From: Nocardioides lacusdianchii
GTDB taxonomy: Bacteria > Actinomycetota > Actinomycetes > Propionibacteriales > Nocardioidaceae
DNA: 64,000 nt
Direction: 5' to 3'
Assembly (NCBI RefSeq): GCF_020102855.1
Contig: NZ_JADHZD010000011.1
Coordinates: 83,851-147,850, forward strand
Shown here piece by piece: positions 16,065 to 23,409 of this stretch (position 1 is its first letter; each line of letters begins with the position of its first letter). Position numbers and translations under genes: made by a program. The notes below the pieces were generated by a model. The model was not told where the DNA came from. It searched no databases and worked only from the letters and a program-made list of their open reading frames with translations.

Positions 16065-17273
16065 TCATCGGCGGCATTCTGTGTACCCGTCGGGCCACCA
16101 GCCGTCCTCTTGCTGGGTGAGGGAGTAGACGATGAGGGCGGCTCCGTCGGCATCGCTGGCGATGACTTGGGCGGCGCGCTCTTTCGTGTGGACAGCACTG
16201 ATGGACAGTGAGCCGAGGAACGGGACGACGGCTTCTTGGGGTGTGGGCTGCCCCGGACCGGGAATGTCCAAGGCCACGCTGGTCTGTTCCGCGAAGGGGC
16301 AGGAGAGGCCGCCGTAGACGGTGTCTGGACTGGGCTCGCTCCCGCCGGGCTGCGGTGGGGGGACGACGGTGACTTCCGACTGTACGGAGGCGATCTCTTG
16401 TTGTCCCTGCGGCAGGCACGGGTGTGGGTCGATGCGGTCAGCCGGGTGGAACCCGCCTCCCATCTGGACCGTGTCGCCGCTGCGTGCCGCGGGATTGCCT
16501 TCGGAATCGCGGAGGGTCACCAGTCCGTCCTCGTCACTGGTAGCGGTGTACCCGGAGGGCCAGGTCGCGTAGGTCCGTGTACCTGCGGGTGGGTGGTCCA
16601 GCGCAACGCATCCGTTCTCGTCCAGCGCTAGCGTTCCTGTGAGCAGCGCCTGGTGTCCGGGTTCGCCCGGCTTCCAGTCGTTGGTGGGCAGGTTCACCGT
16701 GTTGGCGGAGGTACTGACGACTACTTCCACGACTTCTGTCGGGTTGCCTTCCTCGGACACGGTGAGGTGCTCTGGGGGCGACGCCAATCCGGTCACGGTG
16801 ACCACAACAGGCACGGCATCGGCGGTGCACACCGCGTTCACGTCCGCATGTGCCAGTTGCAAGGAGAGCGTGCCGTCACGGTCGGTGACGGCCGGGGTCG
16901 GTGGACAAGAACTGCTGTAGCCGCCGCGGCTGGCGTACATCAGGCCGCCGCCGTCGGGATCCCACGCGGCTTCTCCGCTCGCCAGTCCCCTGCTGGTGAG
17001 GGCATCGTCACCCGCCTCGACTGTGGCGTTGAGTCCGTTCCCATTGGTGGCGCCGTCTGCGACGAGCGTGTCGCCGCCGGTCGGCCCCAAGCGGGAGAAG
17101 GCGAAGGAGCCGCCCATCACCACGAGAACGACTAGCGACACCGCGCCGACCTGTACGCGTCGTCGGCGGCGCTTCGCCGCCCGGCCCGAAGCAAGGACGT
17201 CGGCGAGCGGCGGCTGTCCGACGGGCATCTCGTCCAGAAGTCGAGTCAGCGTGGCGGGTGCGTCTTTGCTCAT
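16065..17273 (-). CDS. Membrane-anchored extracytoplasmic protein, probable anti-sigma-like partner
   Basis: 402 aa; ATG 17273 overlaps the sigma-factor stop by ATGA. A short cytoplasmic part (about 1-40, ending RAAKRRRRRVQ) leads to one membrane helix (VGAVSLVVLVVMGGSFAF, about 42-62). A long extracytoplasmic region with several Cys residues follows. It lacks a recognisable zinc-finger anti-sigma domain. The tight coupling to a SigE-family factor and the topology suggest that it holds or signals to that sigma factor. That role is inferred. Confidence 0.65.
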   Translation of the reverse strand: MSKDAPATLTRLLDEMPVGQPPLADVLASGRAAKRRRRRVQVGAVSLVVLVVMGGSFAFSRLGPTGGDTLVADGATNGNGLNATVEAGDDALTSRGLASGEAAWDPDGGGLMYASRGGYSSSCPPTPAVTDRDGTLSLQLAHADVNAVCTADAVPVVVTVTGLASPPEHLTVSEEGNPTEVVEVVVSTSANTVNLPTNDWKPGEPGHQALLTGTLALDENGCVALDHPPAGTRTYATWPSGYTATSDEDGLVTLRDSEGNPAARSGDTVQMGGGFHPADRIDPHPCLPQGQQEIASVQSEVTVVPPPQPGGSEPSPDTVYGGLSCPFAEQTSVALDIPGPGQPTPQEAVVPFLGSLSISAVHTKERAAQVIASDADGAALIVYSLTQQEDGWWPDGYTECRR

Positions 17274-17776
17274 CGGGGGCGTCCTTCGGCGAGGTCTGCG
17301 ATGTGGCTGTTGCCCGCTAGTTGCCCCAGCGCACGGGAGAGGCGGCTCTTCACGGTGCCGGGGGCGATGCGCAGGATGTCGGCTGTCTGCTGTTCGCTCA
17401 GTTGCGCCAGGTGGCGCAAGACGATCACTTCACGGTGTTCCCGGCTCAGGTCGTCCAGCGCACGGCGAAGGGCGTCGGCGATCTCCACCTGCGGGGTTGA
17501 GTCGGGGACGTGCTGTTGAGGGAGCACGCTGGTCGGGCGTTCCCCCCACCACCGGCGCCGACGACTGTCCTTGTGAGAGTTCAGCAGGATCCGGTACACG
17601 TACGCGTCTCGGTCATCAGCCTTGGAGACCTTGCCCCACGCCAGGTAGCAGCGAAGCAAGGTCGTCTGTGCCAAGTCGTGCGCATCTTCGAGCGTGCACC
17701 CGAGGACCACGGCAGAACGCACGAGGTTGCCCCAGCGCGCCGCCGCGTAGGCGGAGAAGTCTCCGTCGTGGTCCAT
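17270..17776 (-). CDS. SigE-family (ECF) RNA polymerase sigma factor
   Basis: 168 aa; ATG 17776 with AGGAGC upstream. Region 2 is at about 10-75 (EDAHDLAQTTLLRCYLAW) and region 4 at about 105-155 with the HTH (QLSEQQTADILRIAPGTVKSRLSRAL). There is no C-terminal extension. It should direct RNA polymerase to an alternative promoter set, probably including its own. First gene of a two-gene unit with the membrane protein at 16065-17273. The pair lies between repeat copies 7 and 8. Confidence 0.88.
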   Translation of the reverse strand: MDHDGDFSAYAAARWGNLVRSAVVLGCTLEDAHDLAQTTLLRCYLAWGKVSKADDRDAYVYRILLNSHKDSRRRRWWGERPTSVLPQQHVPDSTPQVEIADALRRALDDLSREHREVIVLRHLAQLSEQQTADILRIAPGTVKSRLSRALGQLAGNSHIADLAEGRPR

Positions 17777-17918
17777 CAGCGCTCCTGTTCGTCTCTACCC
17801 CTCCGACGAGATGGGCAGGCACCTAGGTTCCACCACAGCCCCGACAGGTGGGCAGGCTGTCCGTGCGCCTTGGATCCTCGGGCGGCGCAGATGGTCTCCT
17901 GACGATCTAGCCAAACGT

Positions 17919-17957
17919 CCGGATCTGCCGCGAGTAGTGCGCGGGATGGCAGCGATG
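17919..17957 (+). repeat. Island repeat, copy 8
   Basis: CCGGATCTGCCGCGAGTAG then TGCGCGGGATGG. It is nearly the reverse complement of copy 9 (18706-18750), so copies 8 and 9 form inverted repeats around the UPF0158 gene. Confidence 0.6.
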
Positions 17958-17971
17958 GGAAGAATGCCGTC

Positions 17972-18706
17972 ATGTCCCAGCGAGAGCGGCTACGAGAGTT
18001 TCGCGCTGCCGTGTTCACGGCGGATGGAGAGGCGCTGGTGTCGCTGCTCCGCGCGGGTCCCTGGCCAGGTCACGCGCTCCAGTTGATCGGTGATGGGCTG
18101 CTCGCGGCGCTGGCTCAGAACGTCGGTGGAGCGCGCGGGCTGGCTGAGCGGTGCGTGACCGCTTTGCGCGAGAGGTACTGGGAGGGCGACGAGGATCTGG
18201 TTGCGGCGTTGACGGCGAGACTGGGGGCTGAGCAAGCTGCGTTGTTGAGGAGCTTGCCGGTCGATCTCGACGAACTCGTTGATGTGCTCGAGGGAGATGC
18301 GGTCGCGGGAGGCGGCCGCATTGATCTTCACACCGGCGAGGTGTGGCCCGAGGCGGTGTTTGAGTGCGGGCTCGAGAGCGAGGAGGAGGGGGAGGATGAG
18401 GACCTCGACGACGGCGAACGCTGGCTGTGGGTCGTCAGCGAGGGCTCACGCGCTGGCTATCGCGACATGGAGCTGTTCGTGGCCGGTGTCGCCGAACCAG
18501 ACCTCGCCGGCCTACTGGCGCGGGCGTTGGAGGGTCGGGGCGCGTTCCGTCGTTTCAGAGACGAGCTGACAGGCTGGCCCGACCTTCAAGATCGCTGGTA
18601 TGTGTACTCCGCGGAACGGCGGCGGGGCCGCGCCCGAGCCTGGCTCGCCGCCGAAGGCTTCACCCCGGCAGCGCCGGCCGCCGCCGGTGCTCAGAAGACG
18701 ACCTGA
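17972..18706 (+). CDS. UPF0158-family protein
   Basis: 244 aa from ATG 17972. The C-terminal half is the UPF0158 domain: RIDLHTGEVWPEAV near 110, then VVSEGSRAGYRDMELFVAGV, LEGRGAFRRFRDEL and WYVYSAERRRGRARAWL. The N-terminal ~95 residues are helical and less conserved. A very acidic stretch (ESEEEGEDEDLDD) lies between. Family function is unknown. It is the sole gene of a module bounded by inverted copies of the island repeat. Confidence 0.75.
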   Translation: MSQRERLREFRAAVFTADGEALVSLLRAGPWPGHALQLIGDGLLAALAQNVGGARGLAERCVTALRERYWEGDEDLVAALTARLGAEQAALLRSLPVDLDELVDVLEGDAVAGGGRIDLHTGEVWPEAVFECGLESEEEGEDEDLDDGERWLWVVSEGSRAGYRDMELFVAGVAEPDLAGLLARALEGRGAFRRFRDELTGWPDLQDRWYVYSAERRRGRARAWLAAEGFTPAAPAAAGAQKTT

Positions 18707-18750
18707 TCGCGGCAGCCCCCGCGCATCGCGGCAGATCCGGGCGAGCGTAG
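18706..18750 (-). repeat. Island repeat, copy 9 (inverted)
   Basis: CGCGGCAGATCCGGGCGAGCGTAG at 18727-18750 is the reverse complement of the first-half repeat including the CTACGCTCGCC end of the 34-bp unit. A second ATCGCGGCAG lies just upstream. It starts directly after the UPF0158 stop. Confidence 0.65.
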
Positions 18751-18904
18751 AGACCATCGACATGCGGGGACTAGATGTGGCGCCGTTGTTTCGGGACGGG
18801 GTTCCGGTCCTGGAGCCGGTACCTCAGTCGGCACTTGATGACAACCGATCCGCCTCTTCTGCGTATTTGTGTGTGACAGCATCGGTACGAACTCAGGAGC
18901 AGCG

Positions 18905-19744
18905 ATGGACCTCATGGACCGTTTCGAGAAGGCCACGTCGGGTGGTCCTGAGCATCGGGCGATCGAGGACAGGCTGGCCGTTGGCCGCCGTGCCAGCGCA
19001 CGACGCAGGGCAAGCCTCGCCGTCGGGGCAACGGCCGCCGTACTAACTGCCGCCGGTGTCGTCTGGGCCGTCCAGCCCGGCGTCGACTCGGTTTCTGGCA
19101 AGGACATCGTCGCGTCCGACGCAGGCAGCGTTGAGCGCGACTCTGGGGCACCGGAGTCGCCCACGAGCACGCCGTCCCCTCCGACCGCCCTGTTCCGCTA
19201 CGACCTCGACACCGCCGCGCTTGAGGTGGCCGACGGTGTCACCATCGTGCGACAGGTCGAGAACCCGGTCCCTCACAAGGACGTCACGTCAGCGGCCGCC
19301 GTGGTGGACTACAGGGGCGAGCGCAGGTGGGTCATGGCAGCCGTCGTCCGCGGGCGGTCGGGCTGGGGATCCGACATAGAGGCGACCTCGTCCCGGAACT
19401 TTGGGCAGTGGGTGCATGAACTCACGGTTCTGAACACGGCGCAGATGTTCAGCGACGGCTCATTCCACGGCGACTGGGTCACGCTGGACAGCGACGGCGG
19501 TCTGACGGCTCAGAATGGGGCCACCGTCGTGGAGCAATCCACTCCGGCGAGGATCGACCAGGCACCCGCTGATGTGCCCAGCGCAGTTGGCACGATCGAC
19601 GTTGACGGGGCGCTGTTGTGCGTGGTCGCTCGGATGCTTCCTGGTGAGGACGTCGACATCACCTACTTGGCAGAGTCCGAGCACCAGGGTTGCGGAGAAG
19701 CCGTACCAGGCATCGACTACCCGGGCGCTCCGGCAACCTCATGA
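18905..19744 (+). CDS. Membrane-anchored protein, probable anti-sigma-like partner
   Basis: 279 aa; ATG 18905 is preceded by CAGGAGC, so I prefer it to an upstream in-frame start at 18869. A short cytoplasmic segment (DRLAVGRRASARRRAS) precedes one membrane helix (LAVGATAAVLTAAGVVWAV, about 35-55) and an extracytoplasmic Ser/Pro linker plus globular domain. Its stop overlaps the next sigma-factor start (ATGA). The layout parallels the 16065-17776 pair but with the order of genes reversed. Anti-sigma function is inferred from coupling and topology. Confidence 0.65.
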   Translation: MDLMDRFEKATSGGPEHRAIEDRLAVGRRASARRRASLAVGATAAVLTAAGVVWAVQPGVDSVSGKDIVASDAGSVERDSGAPESPTSTPSPPTALFRYDLDTAALEVADGVTIVRQVENPVPHKDVTSAAAVVDYRGERRWVMAAVVRGRSGWGSDIEATSSRNFGQWVHELTVLNTAQMFSDGSFHGDWVTLDSDGGLTAQNGATVVEQSTPARIDQAPADVPSAVGTIDVDGALLCVVARMLPGEDVDITYLAESEHQGCGEAVPGIDYPGAPATS

Positions 19745-20289
19745 GGCGAGCAGAACGCGAAGCGGCCTACTCGGCATTCGTCCTGTCCAGACAGGACCAC
19801 CTCCGACGCATCGCATACGCCCTGTGTGGCAACTGGCACGACGCCGACGACCTGCTTCAAGTCGCGTTGACAAGGCTCTACACGGCGTGGCCACGCATCT
19901 CCTCTGACGGGAACCCCGAGGCCTACGTGCGCACCATCTTGATGCGAGCAAACGTCGATAACCACCGCCTGCGGGGCCGTCGTGTTCGCACGGCGCGCCT
20001 CGATGCAGCCGGTGACCCAGCCGCGCTGGCTGGGTTCCCCGTTGACGAGCGCGACGCGCTCATCGAGGCCGTTCAACGGCTCCCGGAGATGCAGCGCAAG
20101 GTCATCGTGCTGCGGCACTGGCTCGGCTTTGACGTGCACGAGACAGCCCGCGAACTGAACATCTCCGACGGCACGGTCAAAAGCCACTCATCACGCGGCC
20201 TGGCGGCGTTGCGGGCTCGGCTCGAAGCCGAGTCCGACGAGGAGGAGCAACCCACGGGCGCCGTAGGCCACCAGGCACAACGAGCGTGA
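19741..20289 (+). CDS. SigE-family (ECF) RNA polymerase sigma factor
   Basis: 182 aa from ATG 19741. Region 2 contains NWHDADDLLQVALTRLYTAW (about 32-51). Region 4 contains RKVIVLRHWLGFDVHETARELNISDGTVKSHSSRGL (about 120-158). An acidic C-terminal tail follows. It is distinct from the sigma factor at 17270-17776, so the island carries two separate sigma modules. It should be controlled by the membrane protein encoded just upstream. Confidence 0.85.
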   Translation: MRRAEREAAYSAFVLSRQDHLRRIAYALCGNWHDADDLLQVALTRLYTAWPRISSDGNPEAYVRTILMRANVDNHRLRGRRVRTARLDAAGDPAALAGFPVDERDALIEAVQRLPEMQRKVIVLRHWLGFDVHETARELNISDGTVKSHSSRGLAALRARLEAESDEEEQPTGAVGHQAQRA

Positions 20290-20360
20290 CCACAAGGGCC
20301 ACACGGCAACAGCGGCGGTGTCGTCGCAACATGCCATTCTCAATAAGCAGCGCAACCGGT

Positions 20361-20398
20361 CATCGGCAGATGCGGGTGACCCAGAGACGATCTGCCCG
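20361..20398 (-). repeat. Island repeat, copy 10 (inverted, next to recombinase)
   Basis: CATCGGCAGATGCG at 20361-20374 is the reverse complement of the CGCATCTGCCGATG half seen in copy 3. GATCTGCCCG follows at 20389-20398. It lies about 70-105 bp upstream of the XerD-like recombinase, where an attI-like site would be in an integron. Confidence 0.5.
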
Positions 20399-20467
20399 AA
20401 ACTGCTCGCGGAGCGCGAGCGGAGCACGTCTATTGACGGGCGGGCAGGTGCGGCGCGTCGTAGATGC

Positions 20468-21379
20468 ATGGACACCGACACCCTTCCAGCACTGATCGAC
20501 GCTGATGACCCCATGCTGCGCCTCGCCGTCGCCGCCCACCTAGCCCGCTACAAGGGACGCACCCGCGCCCACACCGCCTCCGACCTCAACGCCTACCTGC
20601 GTTGGTGCGTCGAACATGACCTCATGCCACTGCAAGCGCAGCGAACTCACATCGAGCTCTACCTACGCTGGCTTCAAGAAGTGCGACGTCTGCAGCCCTC
20701 GACAGTCTCCCGGCGCCTTTCCGTGCTCGCCACGTTCTATCGAACCTGCGTCATCGACCGGGTGCTCGAGCACTCACCGGCCGAGTACGTCCGACGCCCT
20801 CACGTGCCGCAAGAGTCGCCCACGCTCGGCCTCAGCCATCTGCAGTTCGAGGCCATGCTCACCGCAGGACGCGACTCCGCCAACCCCAACGACTTCGCCC
20901 TCGTCGCCATGCTCGGTCTCCTTGGCTTGAGGATCTTTGAAGCTACCGGCTCGAAGATCCAGGCGCTTGGCGAAGCTCGTGGCCATCGCGTGCTCACCGT
21001 TCATGGAAAGGGCGACAAGACGGCCCAAGTCCCGCTGCCACCGGCTGTTGCCCGCGCCATCGACCGAGCGATCGATGAGCGCCAAGACGGTCCGATCCTC
21101 CTCAACCGAGATGGCCGACGGATGGACCGGCACGCCGCCACCCGAAGGCTACGAGTCCTAGCCAGGTCCGCGGGTGTCACCACCGCTCGGATGCACCCAC
21201 ACATGCTGCGCCACACCTTCGTGACCACGATGCTCGACGCCGGCGTTGACCTGCGCGACGTCCAGATCGCCGCTCGCCACGCCGACCCGCGCACCACGAT
21301 GCGCTACGACCGTGCGCGCAACAACCTCGATCGTCACCCGAACTACATCTTGGCGGCATTCATGGCGTCAGCGACATGA
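20468..21379 (+). CDS. XerD-like tyrosine recombinase
   Basis: 303 aa from ATG 20468; the frame is open upstream to 20318 but that part runs through repeat copy 10. The N-terminal SAM-like core-binding domain is at about 15-105 and the catalytic domain at 120-300. All active residues are present: Arg155 (LLGLRIFE), Lys181 (GKGDKT), His245 and Arg248 (HPHMLRHT), His271 and Tyr280 (ARHADPRTTMRYD). Size and spacing are XerC/XerD-like. The extra insert that marks integron IntI proteins is not apparent. It converges on the element's own integrase and closes the repeat-separated gene run, which suggests it may act on those repeats (inference). Confidence 0.85.
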   Translation: MDTDTLPALIDADDPMLRLAVAAHLARYKGRTRAHTASDLNAYLRWCVEHDLMPLQAQRTHIELYLRWLQEVRRLQPSTVSRRLSVLATFYRTCVIDRVLEHSPAEYVRRPHVPQESPTLGLSHLQFEAMLTAGRDSANPNDFALVAMLGLLGLRIFEATGSKIQALGEARGHRVLTVHGKGDKTAQVPLPPAVARAIDRAIDERQDGPILLNRDGRRMDRHAATRRLRVLARSAGVTTARMHPHMLRHTFVTTMLDAGVDLRDVQIAARHADPRTTMRYDRARNNLDRHPNYILAAFMASAT

Positions 21380-21389
21380 GAGCCCACCC

Positions 21390-22493
21390 TCATGACGGAG
21401 TCCTCGTCACCAAGTCTGAGAGCGCTTCGGCGATGACCTTGTCGCGGTTCTGAGCCGCGTGTTGATAGCGCAGCGCTGCGCCTGCCGTGGAGTGCCCGAG
21501 CCGCGCCATGAGCTCGGCGAGCGTGGCGCCCGTACTGGCGGCCAGGACGGCCCCTGTGTGGCGGAGGTCGTGGAAACGCAGGTCGGGTCTTCCTGCCTCC
21601 TCACGGGCCTTGTAGAAGACCTTGTAGAGCGTGGCGGGTGCCAGGTGTCTGGTCGGGTCTCCGGCAGCGGGGAAGAGAAGTCCTTCGCGGCCTCCGGTGA
21701 TGTTGCCGGCCAAGTGTGCTTTCACTGCGGGCAGCAGGTGCGGCGGGATCGTGACGTCTCGTGTGCCCGCGTCTGACTTCGGAGTGCCGACGATGAACTG
21801 TCCATCGACTCGCACCACTGCGCGACGGATCTTCACGACACCACCGGTGAGGTCGACGTCTTGTCGGCGTAGCTCGGTGATCTCCCCGAACCGGAGGCCA
21901 CACCAGGCGGCGAGCAGCACCATCAGTCGGTAGCGCTCCGGCATGGCCTGGGCGAGCGCTTCGAGTTCGGGCAGAGTCGCCGGCTCGATCTGCTTGGCAC
22001 GCTTGACATTTCCGGCGCCGCGGATGTGGCACGGGTTGTGCGTGATGAGACGACGCTGCACGGCGTCTCCGAGAATGGTCCGCAGCAGCCCGTAGGCGTG
22101 CGCTCGAGACGTCGGGGTCGAGTCCCCGAGCCGGTAGTACCAGTCATCGACGAGGTCGGCGGTGATGTGCTTGAGCGCTATGTCGCCGAAGGTGGGCAGC
22201 AGCTTGGCGTCGAGGATCTTTCGGTAGTGGTAGCGGCTGCGGGGTTTGAGGGTGCGGTTCGTCAGCCAGCGTTCGGCGTGCTCCCCGAACGTGATCGGCG
22301 GCTTGGTCGTGGGCGGGGTCCAGTCCTCACTCTTGATCTCACGACGTCGGTCCGTGAGCCAACCCTCGGCATCCTCAGCCGTCTCGAAGGTGACTGGCGC
22401 CTTGTGTCGGAGCGTGTCGGGGCCGAGATAGGAGGCTTGCCAACGTCCGGACGGGAGCTTCCGGATAGCTCCGAAACCGCGCCTGCGTGCCAT
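21390..22493 (-). CDS. Tyrosine integrase of the tRNA-Val element
   Basis: 367 aa; ATG 22493 with GAGGGG upstream, in preference to an in-frame start 22 codons earlier that reads through the arm sites. The N-terminal AP2-like arm-binding domain (about 1-60: GFGAIRKLPSGRWQASYLGPD) is followed by a core-binding domain (70-160) and the catalytic domain. Arg201 (CGLRFGEI), Lys239, His308/Arg311 (FHDLRHTG), His334 (RLGHS) and Tyr343 are all present, so the enzyme looks active. It lies 155 bp from attR and is transcribed away from it, the usual position. It should integrate into and, with the HTH factors near attL, excise from tRNA-Val. Confidence 0.92.
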   Translation of the reverse strand: MARRRGFGAIRKLPSGRWQASYLGPDTLRHKAPVTFETAEDAEGWLTDRRREIKSEDWTPPTTKPPITFGEHAERWLTNRTLKPRSRYHYRKILDAKLLPTFGDIALKHITADLVDDWYYRLGDSTPTSRAHAYGLLRTILGDAVQRRLITHNPCHIRGAGNVKRAKQIEPATLPELEALAQAMPERYRLMVLLAAWCGLRFGEITELRRQDVDLTGGVVKIRRAVVRVDGQFIVGTPKSDAGTRDVTIPPHLLPAVKAHLAGNITGGREGLLFPAAGDPTRHLAPATLYKVFYKAREEAGRPDLRFHDLRHTGAVLAASTGATLAELMARLGHSTAGAALRYQHAAQNRDKVIAEALSDLVTRTPS

Positions 22494-22510
22494 GCCTGAT
22501 TTCCCCTCGC

Positions 22511-22530
22511 GTGCAACAACGTGCAACAAG
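22511..22530 (+). other. Putative integrase arm-type sites, right end
   Basis: GTGCAACAAC followed directly by GTGCAACAAG, matching the pair at 7580-7600 in sequence and orientation. They lie between the integrase start and attR, so integrase binding could also regulate its own promoter. Confidence 0.55.
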
Positions 22531-22618
22531 GATGGCAGAAAGTGTCCGCTTGCGTCCACGTCGAGAGGCGATACAAAGTCCCATTACCGCAGGTCAGCGG
22601 CCTATTGACCACTTCTGT

Positions 22619-22629
22619 CCAGTATCGCC
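22619..22629 (+). repeat. Partial second copy of att core
   Basis: CCAGTATCGCC, identical to an 11-bp internal part of the 22-bp att core and 19 bp before the full attR. It may be the scar of an earlier integration or chance. Confidence 0.35.
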
Positions 22630-22647
22630 GCTGCCCGGGCAATAGAA

Positions 22648-22669
22648 TTCGAACCCAGTATCGCCCACC
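22648..22669 (+). repeat. attR core (22-bp direct repeat)
   Basis: Identical to the tRNA-Val 3' end at 7509-7530. It is followed after 15 bp by a terminator hairpin, consistent with the original tRNA downstream flank. Confidence 0.9.
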
Positions 22670-22684
22670 ACCACGACCAGGTCT

Positions 22685-22705
22685 GAGGCCCCCGATGGGG
22701 GTCTC
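22685..22705 (+). terminator. Displaced original tRNA-Val terminator
   Basis: GAGGCCCCC-GAT-GGGGGTCTC, a 9-bp stem with one G-T pair, followed by TTTCC. It lies just right of attR, where the tRNA terminator stood before the element inserted. Confidence 0.65.
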
Positions 22706-22947
22706 TTTCCATGTCCGGTCCCCCCTAGGGGTGTACGTTTGGCGCGTCGGACAGTTTGCCCGCTCGCGGTGACACGCTCACCACCGTGGGTCGACCTTCG
22801 GCAGTCCCAACTGGGGACGCTCCTTTTCAAGAAGGCGGCGAGGAGCGTCACGCGCGGAACATGTGTGCCCTCCCTACGCAGCCCCCCGGGGGGCCGCATC
22901 TGGGGAGGGCTGGACACACCTCTCGGCGACCTGGTCGCTCGTCGCTC
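22706..22947. other. Non-coding stretch with large nested dyad
   Basis: No gene seen. At 22867-22910 GCCCTCCC and GGGAGGGC flank the palindrome GCCCCCCGGGGGGC (22881-22894). The structure lies 38 bp past the stop of the minus-strand gene at 22948 and probably ends its transcript. Confidence 0.5.
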
Positions 22948-23241
22948 TCAGGGGCGCGGGTTGTCCCGACGCCACGGCTTGGTGTCGCGCCGCGCACCCA
23001 TCCCGGCGGCGCACTTGCGGCACACCTCACGCACCTCGTCGGCGTCCCGTCCCGTGGCGGGCTGTGCGTCGACCCACTGCACGTGCGAGAACCGGTACAG
23101 CCGCGCCCTGCCGATCTGCACGCCGCAGACGGTCTGGTTGGTGCCACGCACCCACGCGTGCACGAGACCGGCCGGCGCACGGAACCCGTCCGGGTCCACC
23201 CAGCTGTCCGACGCTGCGACGGCTGCGTCCTTCGGTGCCAT
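22948..23241 (-). CDS. Small hypothetical protein with CxxC motif
   Basis: 97 aa from ATG 23241. Soluble; contains Trp-rich segments (DSWVDPDGF, VHAWVRGTNQTVCGVQ) and a C-terminal CRKCAAGMG pair of Cys that, with the Cys in QTVCGV, could bind a metal. The tail is basic (RRDTKPWRRDNPRP). I recognise no characterised family. It is the first chromosomal gene right of the element. Confidence 0.6.
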   Translation of the reverse strand: MAPKDAAVAASDSWVDPDGFRAPAGLVHAWVRGTNQTVCGVQIGRARLYRFSHVQWVDAQPATGRDADEVREVCRKCAAGMGARRDTKPWRRDNPRP

Positions 23242-23409
23242 GACCCCCGGTAACCACCACCCGGCCCTGCCATACCCGCCATACCCGGCCCTGCGCACCC
23301 ACAGGGACCTCGTGCATGTCCGGGCCGTTCGGCCCTGTACGCCGCTGCGGCCGCGGAGCACCGTGGAGGGCAGGCCGGGAGGACCGGCCGGCCACACAGA
23401 GGGGTCGTC

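Larger units (their letters stand above)
7509..22669. mobile_element. Integrative mobilizable-type element in tRNA-Val
   Basis: About 15.1 kb between identical 22-bp copies of the tRNA-Val 3' end (7509-7530 and 22648-22669). It carries excisionase-like HTH genes, a MobF relaxase and, next to the right end, a tyrosine integrase, which is the standard layout of tRNA-integrating actinobacterial elements. No type IV secretion or FtsK/TraB-type transfer gene is present, so it would be mobilizable at best, and the relaxase is frameshifted. The middle (about 11.1-20.4 kb) is a run of unrelated genes separated by copies of one repeat, with codon use visibly less G/C-biased than the chromosome. The termini and integrase are seen; mobility is inferred. 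Confidence 0.88.

Noticed and set aside
11484..20398. Calling the array a classical integron
   Set aside because: No GTTRRRY core or recognisable attC, the recombinase lacks the IntI-specific insert, and genes face both ways. Kept as a hypothesis of an integron-like system only.
20318..20467. N-terminal extension of the XerD-like recombinase
   Set aside because: The extra 50 codons read through the island repeat and lack core-binding-domain features; ATG 20468 begins recognisable sequence.
7509..22669. Calling the element a self-transmissible ICE or a prophage
   Set aside because: No type IV secretion, FtsK/TraB-type translocase, capsid, terminase or lysis gene is present. Only a frameshifted relaxase remains.
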